A stretch of 59,297 bases of DNA, taken from the NCBI GenBank assembly GCA_009909035.1, contig JAAAOB010000155.1, positions 1-59,297 on the forward strand, read 5' to 3'. This document shows positions 36,786-46,657 of this stretch, one piece after another (the first letter of the stretch is position 1; every line of letters starts with the position of its first letter). A model generated the notes under the pieces. That model worked only from the letters and a program-made list of their open reading frames with translations, was not told where the DNA came from and did no database searches. Both the position numbers and the translations under genes were made by a program. Source of the stretch: Bacteroidota bacterium (GTDB lineage Bacteria; Bacteroidota; Rhodothermia; Balneolales; Balneolaceae).

Positions 36786-37017
36786 AATACTTGAACGCGT
36801 TTACCGTTAGTCATTGTATTTAAAAGTGCCCGCGGCTGTCCAAAAAGAGCGCGGTATTGCAGAAAAGTTATCTATTTCGTCATCCCGGACCCCGATCCGG
36901 GATCTCCTAACCATAACAACGGATGGAGATCCCGCATCAGGTGCGGGATGACGCGTCTTTTGGACAACCAAGTTTGAATTTTTCTAATCCAACTGGTAAA
37001 CGCGGTTCTTGAGTATT
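36786..37017. repeat. 232-bp nested imperfect palindrome
   Basis: Three nested pairs of inverted repeats share a centre near 36915. The outer pair is AATACT...CGCGTTTACC (36786) against GGTAAACGCGG...AGTATT (ends 37017). The middle pair is GGCTGTCCAAAAAGAGCGCG (36834) against CGCGTCTTTTGGACAACC (ends 36969). The inner pair is GTCATCCCG...GGGATCTCC (36879) against GGAGATCCC...CGGGATGAC (ends 36952). The right inner half is itself a hairpin (CCCGCA-TCAGG-TGCGGG). The inner unit resembles the GTCATCCCG-type dispersed repeats found in many bacteria. Confidence 0.7.
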
Positions 37018-37063
37018 GTGCAGGCACTGTAGAAACCCGTTTATTTAACAACAAGCAAGGCCA

Positions 37064-38032
37064 ATGAACAATTTCAACCTATCCATTCTGATACTGATCC
37101 TTTTTCTGGCGGCAAATGCCTGCGGCAGCACGGCCATCTCCGATGATGAAATCACCGGGCCCGGAGCCTATCGAATGCAGCTGGATTCTGACGGCACCAC
37201 AAGAGAGTATATCGTCTATCTTCCGGAATCATTTGATGAGGATCTCCCCTATCCTGTTGTGTTCGTTTTCCATGGCGGAGGCGGCCAGGCAGAAACCACC
37301 TTTAATAACAACAACTGGGAGGCAATGGCTGATAATGAAGGGTTTCTGGCGATCTTTCCGGAGGGATCACGCGAAGATCCGGATGAACCGGCAAATGTCA
37401 ATAGCAATCCCCAAAGCTGGAACGACGGCTCGGACCGGTCGGCTGTCGGGGCGGTTGAGAGGGGCGTGGACGACGTACAATTTATCGATGACCTGATCGA
37501 TGATCTCCAAAGCAGGTTCAATGTCAACCCGAACAATCTCTTTGCCACCGGATTTTCGAACGGTGCTTCCATGAGCTTCAGGATTGGCCGTGAGCTACCC
37601 CACCATTTCACCGCCATCGCACCCGTGGCCGGAAGCGACTGGCTGCCTGAGGTTCAACCCGAAACTCCTCCGGACCTTCTCTACATCACCGGCACAGAGG
37701 ATCCACTGAATCCGTTTGACGGCGGAGACGTGTATCTCGGCCAACAGTTTATCGGAACAAAACCATCGGTAGAGGAGATGATCGGTGAGTGGGCGGAGCT
37801 GCACAACTGCTCTAACCAGGCATCGACAGAAATTGAAAGCGATATCCGCACCTACACCTACAGTTGTGGAGAATCACCGGAACCTGTAAAAATGCTCGCT
37901 CTTCTCGGTCATGGCCACCACTGGCCCGGGTCCGCCAGCCTGCTACCGGAGTTCATTGTTGGACCCAACACAACAAATCTTGATGCCACCGAGACCATTT
38001 GGGAGTTTTTTAAACCATTCACCGATCGATAA
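37064..38032 (+). CDS. Lipoprotein esterase, PHB depolymerase/feruloyl esterase family
   Basis: A 322-residue alpha/beta hydrolase with a lipoprotein signal (LAANAC, Cys20). The oxyanion loop is FVFHGGGG (about 67-74). The nucleophile is S165 in ATGFSNGAS. The acid is likely D213 (ITGTEDPLNP) and the base His lies in GHGHHWPGS near residue 290. The family (LpqC, Esterase PHB type) cleaves polyhydroxybutyrate oligomers or feruloyl esters. The true substrate is unknown. It would sit on an outer membrane leaflet. Confidence 0.88.
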   Translation: MNNFNLSILILILFLAANACGSTAISDDEITGPGAYRMQLDSDGTTREYIVYLPESFDEDLPYPVVFVFHGGGGQAETTFNNNNWEAMADNEGFLAIFPEGSREDPDEPANVNSNPQSWNDGSDRSAVGAVERGVDDVQFIDDLIDDLQSRFNVNPNNLFATGFSNGASMSFRIGRELPHHFTAIAPVAGSDWLPEVQPETPPDLLYITGTEDPLNPFDGGDVYLGQQFIGTKPSVEEMIGEWAELHNCSNQASTEIESDIRTYTYSCGESPEPVKMLALLGHGHHWPGSASLLPEFIVGPNTTNLDATETIWEFFKPFTDR

Positions 38033-38112
38033 TTAGTTTTTTTGAAACCCCGTCTCAGGTTCTTGTTTTTTCTCTTAACATTACCATGTTCTTGTAATCA
38101 AATTCTCAGGCT

Positions 38113-38883
38113 ATGACCAATCAGATCAAACAAACAGGCGACGGCTCCGATACGCTGGTTTCAGAAACATTCAATCAGCCCTACCACAGCCTTGGCGGAG
38201 CAGTGGCCGAAAGCCGGATCGTTTATTTTGAATCAACAGGGTTGAACGAGCGGCTCACGTCAACGGACTCGGGCCACATCAACATCATGGAGATCGGGTT
38301 TGGAAGCGGTCTGAACCTGGTTCTTTTGCTGGATTATCTTGAGAATTCACCCAGCGATAAAAAAATCGCGTTTTGTTCTGTTGAAGCATATCCGATTGCG
38401 CCAGAAACTGTATCTGAGATCAATTTTGGTGATCAGCTCAGTCACATAGATTATCGCGCTCTGCTGACCAATATTTTTTCGAATCCGAAACCGGGCTGGA
38501 ACAAGATCGAAATCACTACTAATGTCACACTTCACCTCTTTGTGGGAATGTTTGATGAGCTGACAAACCCGAACGAGCTGGATTTTGATTTCGTAATGCA
38601 CGATCCTTTTTCGCCGGATTCCAATCCCGCAGGATGGACACCTGATTTGTTCGGAAAACTGGCTGGCTGGAGCTCAATGAACGCCATGCTCTCCACCTAC
38701 AGCGCGGCAACATCAGCCCGTGCGGCTATGGCTGTTGGCGGATGGAAGATCGCCCGGGCACCGGGTGCACTTGGGAAGCGTGAGATGACGGTTGCGTCCA
38801 AAAATGGTGAGAATCTATCGCACCTGAAACGGGTAAACGAACAACGGTTGATTGAAAGGTATGAAAACGAAGAGTTTAGGTAA
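38113..38883 (+). CDS. mnmD: tRNA 5-methylaminomethyl-2-thiouridine methyltransferase, MnmD
   Basis: A 256-residue SAM-dependent enzyme, equal to the MnmC methyltransferase domain on its own. ETFNQPYHSLGGAVAESRIVY is the conserved start, with IMEIGFGSGLNLVLLL as the SAM motif (about residues 59-74) and HDPFSPDSNPAGWT as the catalytic loop. It completes the mnm5s2U34 wobble modification of tRNAs made by MnmE/MnmG. There is no MnmC oxidase domain attached, as in other stand-alone forms. A hairpin of the dispersed repeat type follows. Confidence 0.93.
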   Translation: MTNQIKQTGDGSDTLVSETFNQPYHSLGGAVAESRIVYFESTGLNERLTSTDSGHINIMEIGFGSGLNLVLLLDYLENSPSDKKIAFCSVEAYPIAPETVSEINFGDQLSHIDYRALLTNIFSNPKPGWNKIEITTNVTLHLFVGMFDELTNPNELDFDFVMHDPFSPDSNPAGWTPDLFGKLAGWSSMNAMLSTYSAATSARAAMAVGGWKIARAPGALGKREMTVASKNGENLSHLKRVNEQRLIERYENEEFR

Positions 38884-38893
38884 AAAAACAACG

Positions 38894-38919
38894 CTGTCAG
38901 ATCCAGTAGGTGCTGACAG
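38894..38919. repeat. Short CTGTCAG hairpin, fragment of the dispersed repeat
   Basis: CTGTCAG (38894-38900) pairs with CTGACAG (38913-38919) across 12 bases. The enclosed ATCCAGTAGGTG equals the segment after GCTGACAG in copy A at 28596. It lies directly after the mnmD stop. Confidence 0.55.
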
Positions 38920-39027
38920 GTTAATTTCTCACCCAACACGTAACAGTTCAATGGATTTTATTACCATCATTTGGTGTTGAGATTTGTATACTCAACCAGA
39001 ATATTAATCTATCACAAAAAAATCTGC

Positions 39028-40212
39028 ATGCAGGAATTCGACAAATTAGCCACAGCCCTTCAGCCCCACTACTCCCATTTCAATGTAGCAAACCGGCTGC
39101 TGTTTACCGGTCACTCGCACCAGGCCTGGCCCGATGTGGCCTTTGCGGGAATCCAGGACTATATGCGGATTGTTGCCGACCGGGTAGATACAAAGTGGAA
39201 TATTGGATTTGAGAAAACCGAAATTCTGCGCAATTATCTCCGCGATTTTTATGATGACCCCGAAGGCCTCTACTGCAGAGAGCAAAATACCCACGTGTTG
39301 CTGGTTTCCTGGCTCTCCTCTTTTGACCTGAAAAACAGGCCGAAAATCATCACCTCGTCCGGCGAGTTTCATTCGCTGAGCCGTCAGCTGAAACGGCTGG
39401 ATGAGGAGGGCCTGAACGTAGTGGAGGTGCCTCACCAGGACGATCAACAACTACTGGAGAGAATTAAGGCAGAGCTGGATGATTCAACCACGGCCGTAAT
39501 GATCTCCCGGATCTACTTTGAAACGGCTGAGATCAATACGAAACTCACCGACATTGCCGCCGCCTGCCGCGAGGCCGGTGTACCCCTGATGATCGATGAT
39601 TACCACGGTACCAACGTAGTTCCGCTCTCGGTACACGAAGAGGGGCTGGAAGACTGCTATATTCTGATTGGCGGATACAAATACCTGCAGTGGGGAGAAG
39701 CCAACTGTTTTCTCCGGTTTCCGAAAACGTGTGATCTGCGTCCCGCGATTACCGGCTGGTTTGCCTCCTTTGAAACCCTGGATCAGCCGCAGAACGAGGG
39801 GCCGGTTCAATTCGATGATGGTGATCAGCGGTTTGCCACGGCCACCTACGATCCCATATCCCAGTTTCGCGCAGCCGAAGTGGTAACCTTCTTCAAGAAA
39901 CAGGGGCTTTCACCGGATGTCTTGCGAAACCAGTACAAATCGCAGGTTGAGTATCTCACCGCTCTTTTTGAAGAGCAGAATAGCAGAGGCTCCGGGATAA
40001 AACTCTCCCACAGCCGATCACCTGAAGAAACGGGGGGATTTTTATCACTTACATCACCTCACGCTCGCACAATTCGCGCAAATCTTCTTGCAAAAGGAAT
40101 TTTTACGGACGCCAGAGGCCAGATTTTAAGGCTTGGCCCCGCCCCTTATACCCGTTCAAAACAGTGCCAGGAAGTCATAAACGCACTTTTTGAAGCAGTG
40201 CGTCAACTTTAA
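39028..40212 (+). CDS. Kynureninase-like PLP enzyme (aminotransferase class V fold)
   Basis: About 394 residues from MQEFDKLATAL. An ATG at 38971 would add 19 residues with no family likeness. LLFTGHSHQAWPDVAFAG is the N-terminal block, SSGEFHSLSRQLK binds cofactor phosphate, DDYHGTNVVPLS carries the Asp that contacts the pyridine ring, and GGYKYLQWGEANCFLRFP contains the Schiff-base Lys. RLGPAPYTR near the end gives the Arg that binds the substrate carboxylate. It resembles kynureninases but no other tryptophan breakdown gene is near, so the substrate is uncertain. Lies between mnmD and recA. Confidence 0.82.
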   Translation: MQEFDKLATALQPHYSHFNVANRLLFTGHSHQAWPDVAFAGIQDYMRIVADRVDTKWNIGFEKTEILRNYLRDFYDDPEGLYCREQNTHVLLVSWLSSFDLKNRPKIITSSGEFHSLSRQLKRLDEEGLNVVEVPHQDDQQLLERIKAELDDSTTAVMISRIYFETAEINTKLTDIAAACREAGVPLMIDDYHGTNVVPLSVHEEGLEDCYILIGGYKYLQWGEANCFLRFPKTCDLRPAITGWFASFETLDQPQNEGPVQFDDGDQRFATATYDPISQFRAAEVVTFFKKQGLSPDVLRNQYKSQVEYLTALFEEQNSRGSGIKLSHSRSPEETGGFLSLTSPHARTIRANLLAKGIFTDARGQILRLGPAPYTRSKQCQEVINALFEAVRQL

Positions 40213-40332
40213 AAAAATTTCTGTAAGTATTTCCTCCTTTCGGTATCATACACATAGATTAAACATATACTATTATTTACCGTAATTGAGCATTCAGAAC
40301 GGATCAGATGTTTAGGAGATTAACTAAAACCG

Positions 40333-40352
40333 GGTGACATAATGGTGTCACC
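40333..40352. promoter_or_regulatory. Perfect dyad upstream of recA
   Basis: GGTGACA-TAATGG-TGTCACC is a 7-bp perfect inverted repeat 50 bases upstream of the recA start codon. The position fits an SOS-type operator. It does not match the LexA boxes of E. coli or B. subtilis, and the LexA site of this group is not known to me. A role as RNA hairpin is the alternative. Confidence 0.45.
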
Positions 40353-40402
40353 GACCGTTCGTATCATCTTGTAAATAACAATCACAAAATCGATTTAGCA
40401 TT

Positions 40403-41464
40403 ATGGCCAATTCAAAAGACGACAGACTCAAAGCACTCGACACTGCCATGGGTCAGATTGAAAAACAGCATGGCAAAGGAACCATTATGAAGTTGGGAGG
40501 GAATCCATACAATGAAGTTGATGCCATCTCTACCGGATCCATCATGGTGGATTATGCCCTGGGCGTGGGCGGCATTCCGCGAGGCCGCGTAACCGAAATT
40601 TATGGCCCGGAGGCCAGTGGCAAGACCACGCTCGCAATGCAGGTTATTGCCCAGGCGCAAAAAAGAGGCGGCTACTGTGCCTTTATTGATGCCGAACACG
40701 CATTCGATCCCAAATATGCTAAGAATCTTGGAATCAACACCGATGAGCTGCTCATTTCACAGCCCGACAGCGGCGAACAAGCGCTCGAGATTACCGAAAC
40801 CCTGATCCGTTCCGGCGCACTGGATGTAGTTGTTGTTGACTCTGTTGCTGCCCTTGTGCCCCGTGCTGAACTGGAAGGCGAAATGGGCGATTCTCACATG
40901 GGCCTTCAGGCCCGGCTGATGTCGCAGGCCCTGCGTAAAATTACCGGGATTGTTAGTAAGTCACGAACCTCCTGTATATTCATTAACCAGGTCCGTGAAA
41001 AAATTGGCGTGATGTTTGGTAATCCTGAAACCACTACCGGTGGTCGCGCTCTTAAATTTTACAGTTCCGTGCGGATCGATATCCGTCGGATCGGATCACT
41101 CAAAAAAGGCGACGAGGTACTTGGAAACCGGACCAAAGTGAAAATTGTGAAAAACAAGGTTGCTCCGCCATTCAAAGTTGTAGAGTTCAATATCCTCTAC
41201 GGGAAAGGGATCTCCAGAACCTCCGAAATCCTCGATCTTGCCGTTGAGTACGATATCATCGAGAAACGCGGAAGCTGGTACCGGTATGACGGCGAACCGA
41301 TTGGCCAGGGAACCGATGCGGCGATGCAGTTCCTGGAGGAAGATCCGGAGCTTACCTCAAACATTGAGGAGATTGTCCGCAAGAAACTGATGCCGGAGGA
41401 AGAAGAACCGGAAACAGACAAAAAAGAAGGAAAGAAAAAGGAAAAAGCAGCGGATGAATCCTGA
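40403..41464 (+). CDS. recA: Recombinase RecA
   Basis: A 353-residue protein. [15 protein letters not shown] (about residues 68-82) is Walker A, followed by [12 protein letters not shown] and [22 protein letters not shown]. Loop L2 is [20 protein letters not shown]. The C-terminus is rich in Glu and Lys. It forms filaments on single-stranded DNA, exchanges strands and triggers LexA cleavage. recX overlaps its last 11 bases. A dyad sits in the leader. Confidence 0.98.
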   Translation: MANSKDDRLKALDTAMGQIEKQHGKGTIMKLGGNPYNEVDAISTGSIMVDYALGVGGIPRGRVTEIYGPEASGKTTLAMQVIAQAQKRGGYCAFIDAEHAFDPKYAKNLGINTDELLISQPDSGEQALEITETLIRSGALDVVVVDSVAALVPRAELEGEMGDSHMGLQARLMSQALRKITGIVSKSRTSCIFINQVREKIGVMFGNPETTTGGRALKFYSSVRIDIRRIGSLKKGDEVLGNRTKVKIVKNKVAPPFKVVEFNILYGKGISRTSEILDLAVEYDIIEKRGSWYRYDGEPIGQGTDAAMQFLEEDPELTSNIEEIVRKKLMPEEEEPETDKKEGKKKEKAADES

Positions 41465-42173
41465 TTCAGGAAACAATTCGAAAACCTTCAAGAGGGAGCA
41501 GATTCTTTCAGAGCTCCCTCTTCCAATTACATCCATCTCTCCTCAAAAAAAGAATGGAGACCGGTTCTCCCTGTTTCACAATAATACATATTTGGTTGGA
41601 GTTTCATCCCAAAGCCTGATTGATTTCTCTATTCAGAAAGGCACTGAGCTTACCCGCGATCTGTTTCATAAAATTAGCCGGGCAGAAGAGTACCAGGCGG
41701 CAAAAGATAAATCCTTCAGCTTGCTTGCCCGCAGAGACCATGGATCAGAGGAACTCAGGCGCAAACTTGCACGAAAAGGGTTTTCGGAACAGATATCAGA
41801 TGAAGTTGTGGGCGAGTTTCAAAATAAAGAACTTTTGAATGATCGTGCCTACGCAACAAATTTCACCCAAGATAAACACAATCTTAAACAGTGGGGGCCA
41901 AAAAAGATCGAGGCGGCACTTTACAAAAAAGGAGTTCCACGGGGTGTAATTTCATCGGTCGTAGAAGACTTTTTTCACGGTGTGAACCAGAATGAGGTAT
42001 GTACTACATTAGCTTTAAAGCGCAAAGCTCATTTTCTCAGAGAAGCGAATATTATCAAACGTAAACAAAAAATTTTTCGATATCTTTCAGGAAAAGGATA
42101 TTCTTCCTCTACTATTCAACACTCAATGTCCACAATCATAAACAAGCTGGATGCTCAAGAACCTAACGCTTGA
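41454..42173 (+). CDS. recX: Regulatory protein RecX
   Basis: A 239-residue protein, starting inside the end of recA (11-base overlap). [22 protein letters not shown] is the first three-helix repeat of the family, [35 protein letters not shown] the second, and [19 protein letters not shown] the third. RecX binds RecA filaments and limits them. About 85 N-terminal residues precede the repeats. Coupling to recA is the usual arrangement. Confidence 0.93.
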   Translation: MNPDSGNNSKTFKREQILSELPLPITSISPQKKNGDRFSLFHNNTYLVGVSSQSLIDFSIQKGTELTRDLFHKISRAEEYQAAKDKSFSLLARRDHGSEELRRKLARKGFSEQISDEVVGEFQNKELLNDRAYATNFTQDKHNLKQWGPKKIEAALYKKGVPRGVISSVVEDFFHGVNQNEVCTTLALKRKAHFLREANIIKRKQKIFRYLSGKGYSSSTIQHSMSTIINKLDAQEPNA

Positions 42174-43257
42174 TAAAGTTATAAAATCCATCATCGGACT
42201 TGCAGGGCTCCTGCTGGTTGGAATGATCGTTTATAACTACAGCAATCTTGTTTTGTACGCCGTCATTGCCATGCTCCTGAGCTACATGCTCGATCCGGTA
42301 GTAAACCGCTTACAATCTGCCGGCATGAACCGCACGCTTGCTACAACACTCACCCTGGCAACGCTTATTCTTGTTATCATTTGGGGATCTACATCGGTAA
42401 TCCCAATTGTGGCCAACCAGATGGCCAGCCTTGCCCGCCAGCTTGACATCGAAAACCTCCGGTTTATTGCAGAACAGATTGAAATCGGGATTATTGGCAG
42501 ATTTGAATTCATACCAGAAGGATTTTTACGAGATAACATCTCCGTTTTCTCTGATGAATTTTTTAATATGAACCAATTTTCGAACATTGTCGGAGATGTT
42601 ATTGGAATCTTTACCAATCTTTTTGCCGCCTTTCTTGTGATTCCATTTGCCACGTTTTTCTTCCTGAAAGATGGGCATAAAATCAGGCGTGACCTTCTGA
42701 AAATGGTTCCAAACAAATATTTTGAAACGATTTTGAGCCTTGTCGACAAGATTGAAACACGCCTTGGGTTCTATTTCAGAAGCGTCTTTGTTCAGTGTAC
42801 ACTTGTTGGGGTGGTTAGCTGGGTAACACTCTCCATTGCCGGCCTGAATAATGCCACCTCTGTGGGCATTGCCATTGGCCTTGCAAACTCGATACCCTAT
42901 TTTGGCCCATTAATTGGATATCTACTTTCCATCATAATTTCAATCATTGAGACGGGTGATTTCTCTCTCGTCATTCCCTGTATCATCGCGGTATTAATTG
43001 CGCAGGTTCTGGATAACATTGTGCTTCAACCGTTGATCTTTTCTAAATCCGCCGATATGCACCCCGTAGCCATTTTGTTCATTATCTTGATTGGTGCACA
43101 AACAGCAGGTGTGCTTGGCATGCTCATTGCCATACCCATCGCTACAATTATTAAAATCTCTTTCAATCAGGTGTCGTGGAGTTTTAATAATTACCGTATT
43201 TTCAGGGTGGACCAGATCCCGGCACACGAACAAACACCCCAAAATCAATCTGAATAA
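42151..43257 (+). CDS. AI-2E family transporter (PerM/YdiK-like)
   Basis: A 368-residue membrane protein with about eight TM segments. It starts [19 protein letters not shown], overlapping recX by 23 bases. The family signatures are YAVIAMLLSYMLDPVVNRL, IVPFATFFFLKDG-type (VIPFATFFFLKDGHKIR), IGLANSIPYFGPLIGYL and QVLDNIVLQPLIFSKSADMHP. Members export signals or act as sodium/proton antiporters; the substrate here is unknown. Confidence 0.9.
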   Translation: MLKNLTLDKVIKSIIGLAGLLLVGMIVYNYSNLVLYAVIAMLLSYMLDPVVNRLQSAGMNRTLATTLTLATLILVIIWGSTSVIPIVANQMASLARQLDIENLRFIAEQIEIGIIGRFEFIPEGFLRDNISVFSDEFFNMNQFSNIVGDVIGIFTNLFAAFLVIPFATFFFLKDGHKIRRDLLKMVPNKYFETILSLVDKIETRLGFYFRSVFVQCTLVGVVSWVTLSIAGLNNATSVGIAIGLANSIPYFGPLIGYLLSIIISIIETGDFSLVIPCIIAVLIAQVLDNIVLQPLIFSKSADMHPVAILFIILIGAQTAGVLGMLIAIPIATIIKISFNQVSWSFNNYRIFRVDQIPAHEQTPQNQSE

Positions 43258-43318
43258 TCGGCTCCATTTTCCCTATCTTTTGGCCAATTGCTAACTTTGC
43301 ATCGATCCTTCAATCCAC

Positions 43319-43900
43319 GTGCATAAACTCCTTTTTTTTGCGTCCGGCTCAGGCTCAAATTTCCAATCGGTCATCGATTCGATCGAACATGGGCAGCTTA
43401 ACGCTTCTATCGTCGGACTGATAACCGACCGGGCGGACGCGGGGGCAATTGAGCGGGCCGGGAAACACTCAATCATGTCTTACGTGGTGCCGCCTTTACC
43501 GAAAGACACCTTTAGTGAACAGCTTCTGAAGGTTTTAGCACCGCTTGAACCTGATCTGATCGTCCTGGCCGGATATCTCCAAAAAATACCTGCGTCTGTT
43601 ACAGAAACCTACAGAGGGAGAATGATTAACATACATCCATCCCTTTTGCCGAAATATGGCGGGAAAGGATGTTACGGGATACATGTTCATCGAGCCGTTA
43701 TCCATAACCGTGAGTCTGTGTCGGGCTGTACCGTGCATTTTGTTAATGACCACTATGACCGTGGTAAAATCATTGCTCAAAAAGAAGTACCTGTTTCAGC
43801 AGACGAGACCCCGGATACCCTTGCCCGAAAAGTACTCGAAGAAGAGCATAAGCTTCTGCCAAAAACAATACGCCAACTTTTAACCAATCAACTGACCTAA
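43319..43900 (+). CDS. purN: Phosphoribosylglycinamide formyltransferase
   Basis: A 193-residue enzyme that formylates GAR with 10-formyltetrahydrofolate in purine synthesis. It starts at a GTG (MHKLLFFASGSGSNFQS); no ATG fits. GSGSNFQSVI binds phosphate, NIHPSLLPKYGGKGCYGIHV contains the catalytic Asn and His, and VNDHYDRGKIIAQ the Asp. purH follows four bases after the stop, also with GTG. Confidence 0.95.
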   Translation: MHKLLFFASGSGSNFQSVIDSIEHGQLNASIVGLITDRADAGAIERAGKHSIMSYVVPPLPKDTFSEQLLKVLAPLEPDLIVLAGYLQKIPASVTETYRGRMINIHPSLLPKYGGKGCYGIHVHRAVIHNRESVSGCTVHFVNDHYDRGKIIAQKEVPVSADETPDTLARKVLEEEHKLLPKTIRQLLTNQLT

Positions 43901-43903
43901 AAC

Positions 43904-45478
43904 GTGGCTCTACAACCCCTTGAATCGCTTCCTGAAGAACCATTAAAAATAAAACGTGCGCTGATATCTGTCTCCGATAAAACCGGTATTACACAAATAG
44001 CAAAAGCTCTGCACAAGCAAGATGTAGAATTAATAAGTACCGGTGGTACGGCTGCAGCCCTGCGTGAGGCCGGGCTGCCTGTGACCGATGTACGCGATAT
44101 TACATCCTTTGAGGAATGCCTCGACGGTCGTGTAAAGACACTTCACCCGTTCATTCATGGTGGTATTCTTGCAAGAACAAGCCACGAGCCGGATGCTAAA
44201 GAGATTGAACAGCTGGGAATTGATCCTATCGAGCTGGTCATTGTGAATCTTTATCCTTTTCGCAAAACTGTATCCAAACAGGACGTAACACCAGCTATTG
44301 CTACTGAAAACATCGACATTGGCGGGCCTACCATGATCCGCGCAGCTGCAAAGAACTTTGCACATGTTGCCGTTTTGACAAATCCCGGCCAGTACGAGAC
44401 GTTCATTACAGAATTTAAAACCGGTAGCGGAATCACCTTCACCACCCGGCGTACACTTGCCCGAAAAGCGTTCGAACTGACCGCGGCCTACGACTCAGCC
44501 ATCAGCGCATACTTTAATAAAATGGAAGAGTTAGAAATACCGGATCAATTGAATCTATCGCTACCCTCTGGCGGTGAACTTCGCTACGGTGAAAATCCTC
44601 ATCAAAAAGCCGGGATTTATGGAGAGCAGGATCACTATATCAACTGTTTTCACGGTAAACAGCTCAGCTATAACAACTACATGGATATTGATGCGGCACT
44701 GCGTCTGATGGCAGATTTTCCATCTCAAGATCCAACAGTGGCCATTTTTAAACATACGGTGCCCTGCGGAGTTGCCGTATCAGGGCATCTTGCTGAGGCC
44801 TATAAAAAAGCCTTTTCAACCGATACCATGTCTCCTTTTGGAGGCATTGTCTGTGTCAACCAAACCCTGGATGTAGACACTGCCCGCGAAATTGATTCCA
44901 TTTTCACCGAAATTGTTATGGCCCCCGGCTTCACCGACGATGCACTCGATCTGCTTGTACAGAAAAAGAACAGACGTCTGATCACCATCCGGAAATGGCC
45001 GAACAGCAGCAGCGATTTTAGCGTCCGTTCAATCTTTGGCGGGGCTTTGCTCCAACAAGAAAATCACCTGCTTGCACCCGGCGACAAACTGCATATACCA
45101 ACCAATCGTAATCCTACGGATACTGAATTAAAAAATCTACATTTTGCATGGCGTGTGGTCAAGCATATCAAATCCAACGGGATTGTCTATGCAGGTAATA
45201 TGCAAACTCTTGGTATTGGTATAGGGCAAACCAGCCGGGTAGACAGCTCAGAATTGGCCATTCGCAAGGCTTACAAGGAAGGTTTGTCGCTTCAGGATAG
45301 TGTTATCGCATCCGACGCCTTTTTTCCCTTCGCCGACGGAGTGGAAGCGGCAGCCAAGGCCGGGGCGACGGCTATCATACAGCCTGGCGGCAGTATCCGG
45401 GATGAAGAAGTTGTGAAAGCAGCCGATAAAAACGATATGGCAATGATATTTACCGGAGTCCGCCATTTCAGACATTAA
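43904..45478 (+). CDS. purH: Bifunctional AICAR formyltransferase/IMP cyclohydrolase
   Basis: A 524-residue enzyme for the last two steps to IMP. It starts at a GTG ([13 protein letters not shown]). The MGS-like cyclohydrolase domain (about 15-150) shows [25 protein letters not shown] and [17 protein letters not shown]. The AICAR transformylase domain follows, with [24 protein letters not shown] and [20 protein letters not shown]. Complete. Overlaps no gene; purN is four bases upstream, so purN-purH form an operon. Confidence 0.97.
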   Translation: MALQPLESLPEEPLKIKRALISVSDKTGITQIAKALHKQDVELISTGGTAAALREAGLPVTDVRDITSFEECLDGRVKTLHPFIHGGILARTSHEPDAKEIEQLGIDPIELVIVNLYPFRKTVSKQDVTPAIATENIDIGGPTMIRAAAKNFAHVAVLTNPGQYETFITEFKTGSGITFTTRRTLARKAFELTAAYDSAISAYFNKMEELEIPDQLNLSLPSGGELRYGENPHQKAGIYGEQDHYINCFHGKQLSYNNYMDIDAALRLMADFPSQDPTVAIFKHTVPCGVAVSGHLAEAYKKAFSTDTMSPFGGIVCVNQTLDVDTAREIDSIFTEIVMAPGFTDDALDLLVQKKNRRLITIRKWPNSSSDFSVRSIFGGALLQQENHLLAPGDKLHIPTNRNPTDTELKNLHFAWRVVKHIKSNGIVYAGNMQTLGIGIGQTSRVDSSELAIRKAYKEGLSLQDSVIASDAFFPFADGVEAAAKAGATAIIQPGGSIRDEEVVKAADKNDMAMIFTGVRHFRH

Positions 45479-45546
45479 GTCTGCAGAGTCATGAATTACA
45501 AAAACTATCGTTCGCAAATAGAGGCGCAATCCCGTATTTTAGTTAG

Positions 45547-45573
45547 TTGCTTCTAAAAAATAAATTACTTTAC
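45547..45573 (+). promoter_or_regulatory. Candidate promoter of the mre operon
   Basis: TTG at 45547-45549, then 16 bases, then TACTTTAC at 45566-45573, close to the Bacteroidota TTG/TAnnTTTG pattern. The -7 element ends only four bases before the mreB ATG, so the transcript would be leaderless or nearly so. Pattern match only. Confidence 0.35.
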
Positions 45574-45577
45574 ATAG

Positions 45578-46642
45578 ATGTCCGATATTTATACCCAAAC
45601 AAAAACCAAGACATCAAAAGACCAAAGAAAAAAGGGGCTTTTTGATTTTTTATATACTGATATTGCCATAGATCTTGGAACTGCAAACACGCTAATCTAT
45701 GCAAAAGATCAGGGCATCGTCCTAAATGAGCCATCTATTGTTGCGCTGAACAATCAAAATACACCGGTTGCCACAGGCCACGAGGCACGCCTGATGCATG
45801 AAAAAACGCACAGAAATATACGCACGGTTCGTCCGCTGCGCGACGGTGTGATTGCTGATTTTGAGGTCGCCGAACAGATGATTCGGGGCATGATTAAAAA
45901 GGTGAAAGTGAAATGGTACTCATCAACACGACAAATGGTTGTTTGTGTGCCCAGTGGCATTACGGAAGTGGAGAGACGAGCCGTTCGCGACAGTGCTGAA
46001 CACGCCGGTGCCAAAGAGGTTTATCTTGTCGATGAACCAATGGCAGCGGCCATTGGTATTGGATTGGATGTACATGAGCCGGTTGGCAATATGATTGTTG
46101 ATATCGGCGGCGGTACAACGGAAATTGCCGTCATAGCGCTCTCCGGTATTGTTTATGCGCAGTCGGTAAGACTGGGTGGCGATGAGCTTAATGACGATAT
46201 TATCAATTATTTCAGGAGAAATCACAACCTGCTGATTGGTGAACGAACAGCCGAGAAAATTAAATGCGAAATCGGAAGCGCTGCTCCACTCGATGAAGAG
46301 CTTGAGATGATCACAAAAGGACGGGATCTTGTAAACGGTGTTCCCAGAACCCGACAGGTTACATCGAAAGACGTCCGTGAGGCCATTTCCGAATCTGTAA
46401 ATACAATCGTGGAATCCATTACGAAATCACTTGAACAGACGCCTCCTGAACTGTCTGCCGATATCCTGGACAGGGGAATCATGCTCACCGGCGGCGGTGC
46501 ACTTCTGAAAAATCTGGATAAATTGATTATGGAAACCACCGATCTGCCAGTTCATATAGCAGAAGATCCGCTTACAGCCGTTGTAAGAGGAACGGGATCT
46601 ATTCTCGAAGATCTTGAATACTATAAAACTGTTGTTTCTTAA
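45578..46642 (+). CDS. mreB: Rod shape-determining protein MreB
   Basis: A 354-residue bacterial actin. IAIDLGTANTLIYAKDQGIVLNEPSIVA is the phosphate 1 region, IVDIGGGTTEIAVIALSGI phosphate 2, and LTGGGALLKNLD the adenosine-binding part. It forms membrane-bound filaments that direct side-wall synthesis. An N-terminal extension of about 20 residues (IYTQTKTKTSKDQRKKGLF) precedes the domain. First gene of a five-gene cell shape operon. Confidence 0.97.
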   Translation: MSDIYTQTKTKTSKDQRKKGLFDFLYTDIAIDLGTANTLIYAKDQGIVLNEPSIVALNNQNTPVATGHEARLMHEKTHRNIRTVRPLRDGVIADFEVAEQMIRGMIKKVKVKWYSSTRQMVVCVPSGITEVERRAVRDSAEHAGAKEVYLVDEPMAAAIGIGLDVHEPVGNMIVDIGGGTTEIAVIALSGIVYAQSVRLGGDELNDDIINYFRRNHNLLIGERTAEKIKCEIGSAAPLDEELEMITKGRDLVNGVPRTRQVTSKDVREAISESVNTIVESITKSLEQTPPELSADILDRGIMLTGGGALLKNLDKLIMETTDLPVHIAEDPLTAVVRGTGSILEDLEYYKTVVS

Positions 46643-46657
46643 TTAGCCCACTACATT

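Noticed and set aside
27582..37017. Prophage or integrative element
   Set aside because: No integrase, phage structural or conjugation genes; contents are scattered toxin modules, repeats and one IS.
36872..37054. 60-residue frame inside the nested palindrome
   Set aside because: Translation of repeat sequence, as seen for GTCATCCCG-type repeats in many genomes.
40333..40352. Classical LexA box
   Set aside because: Sequence matches neither the E. coli CTGT-N8-ACAG nor the Gram-positive CGAAC-N4-GTTCG form; kept only as a candidate operator.
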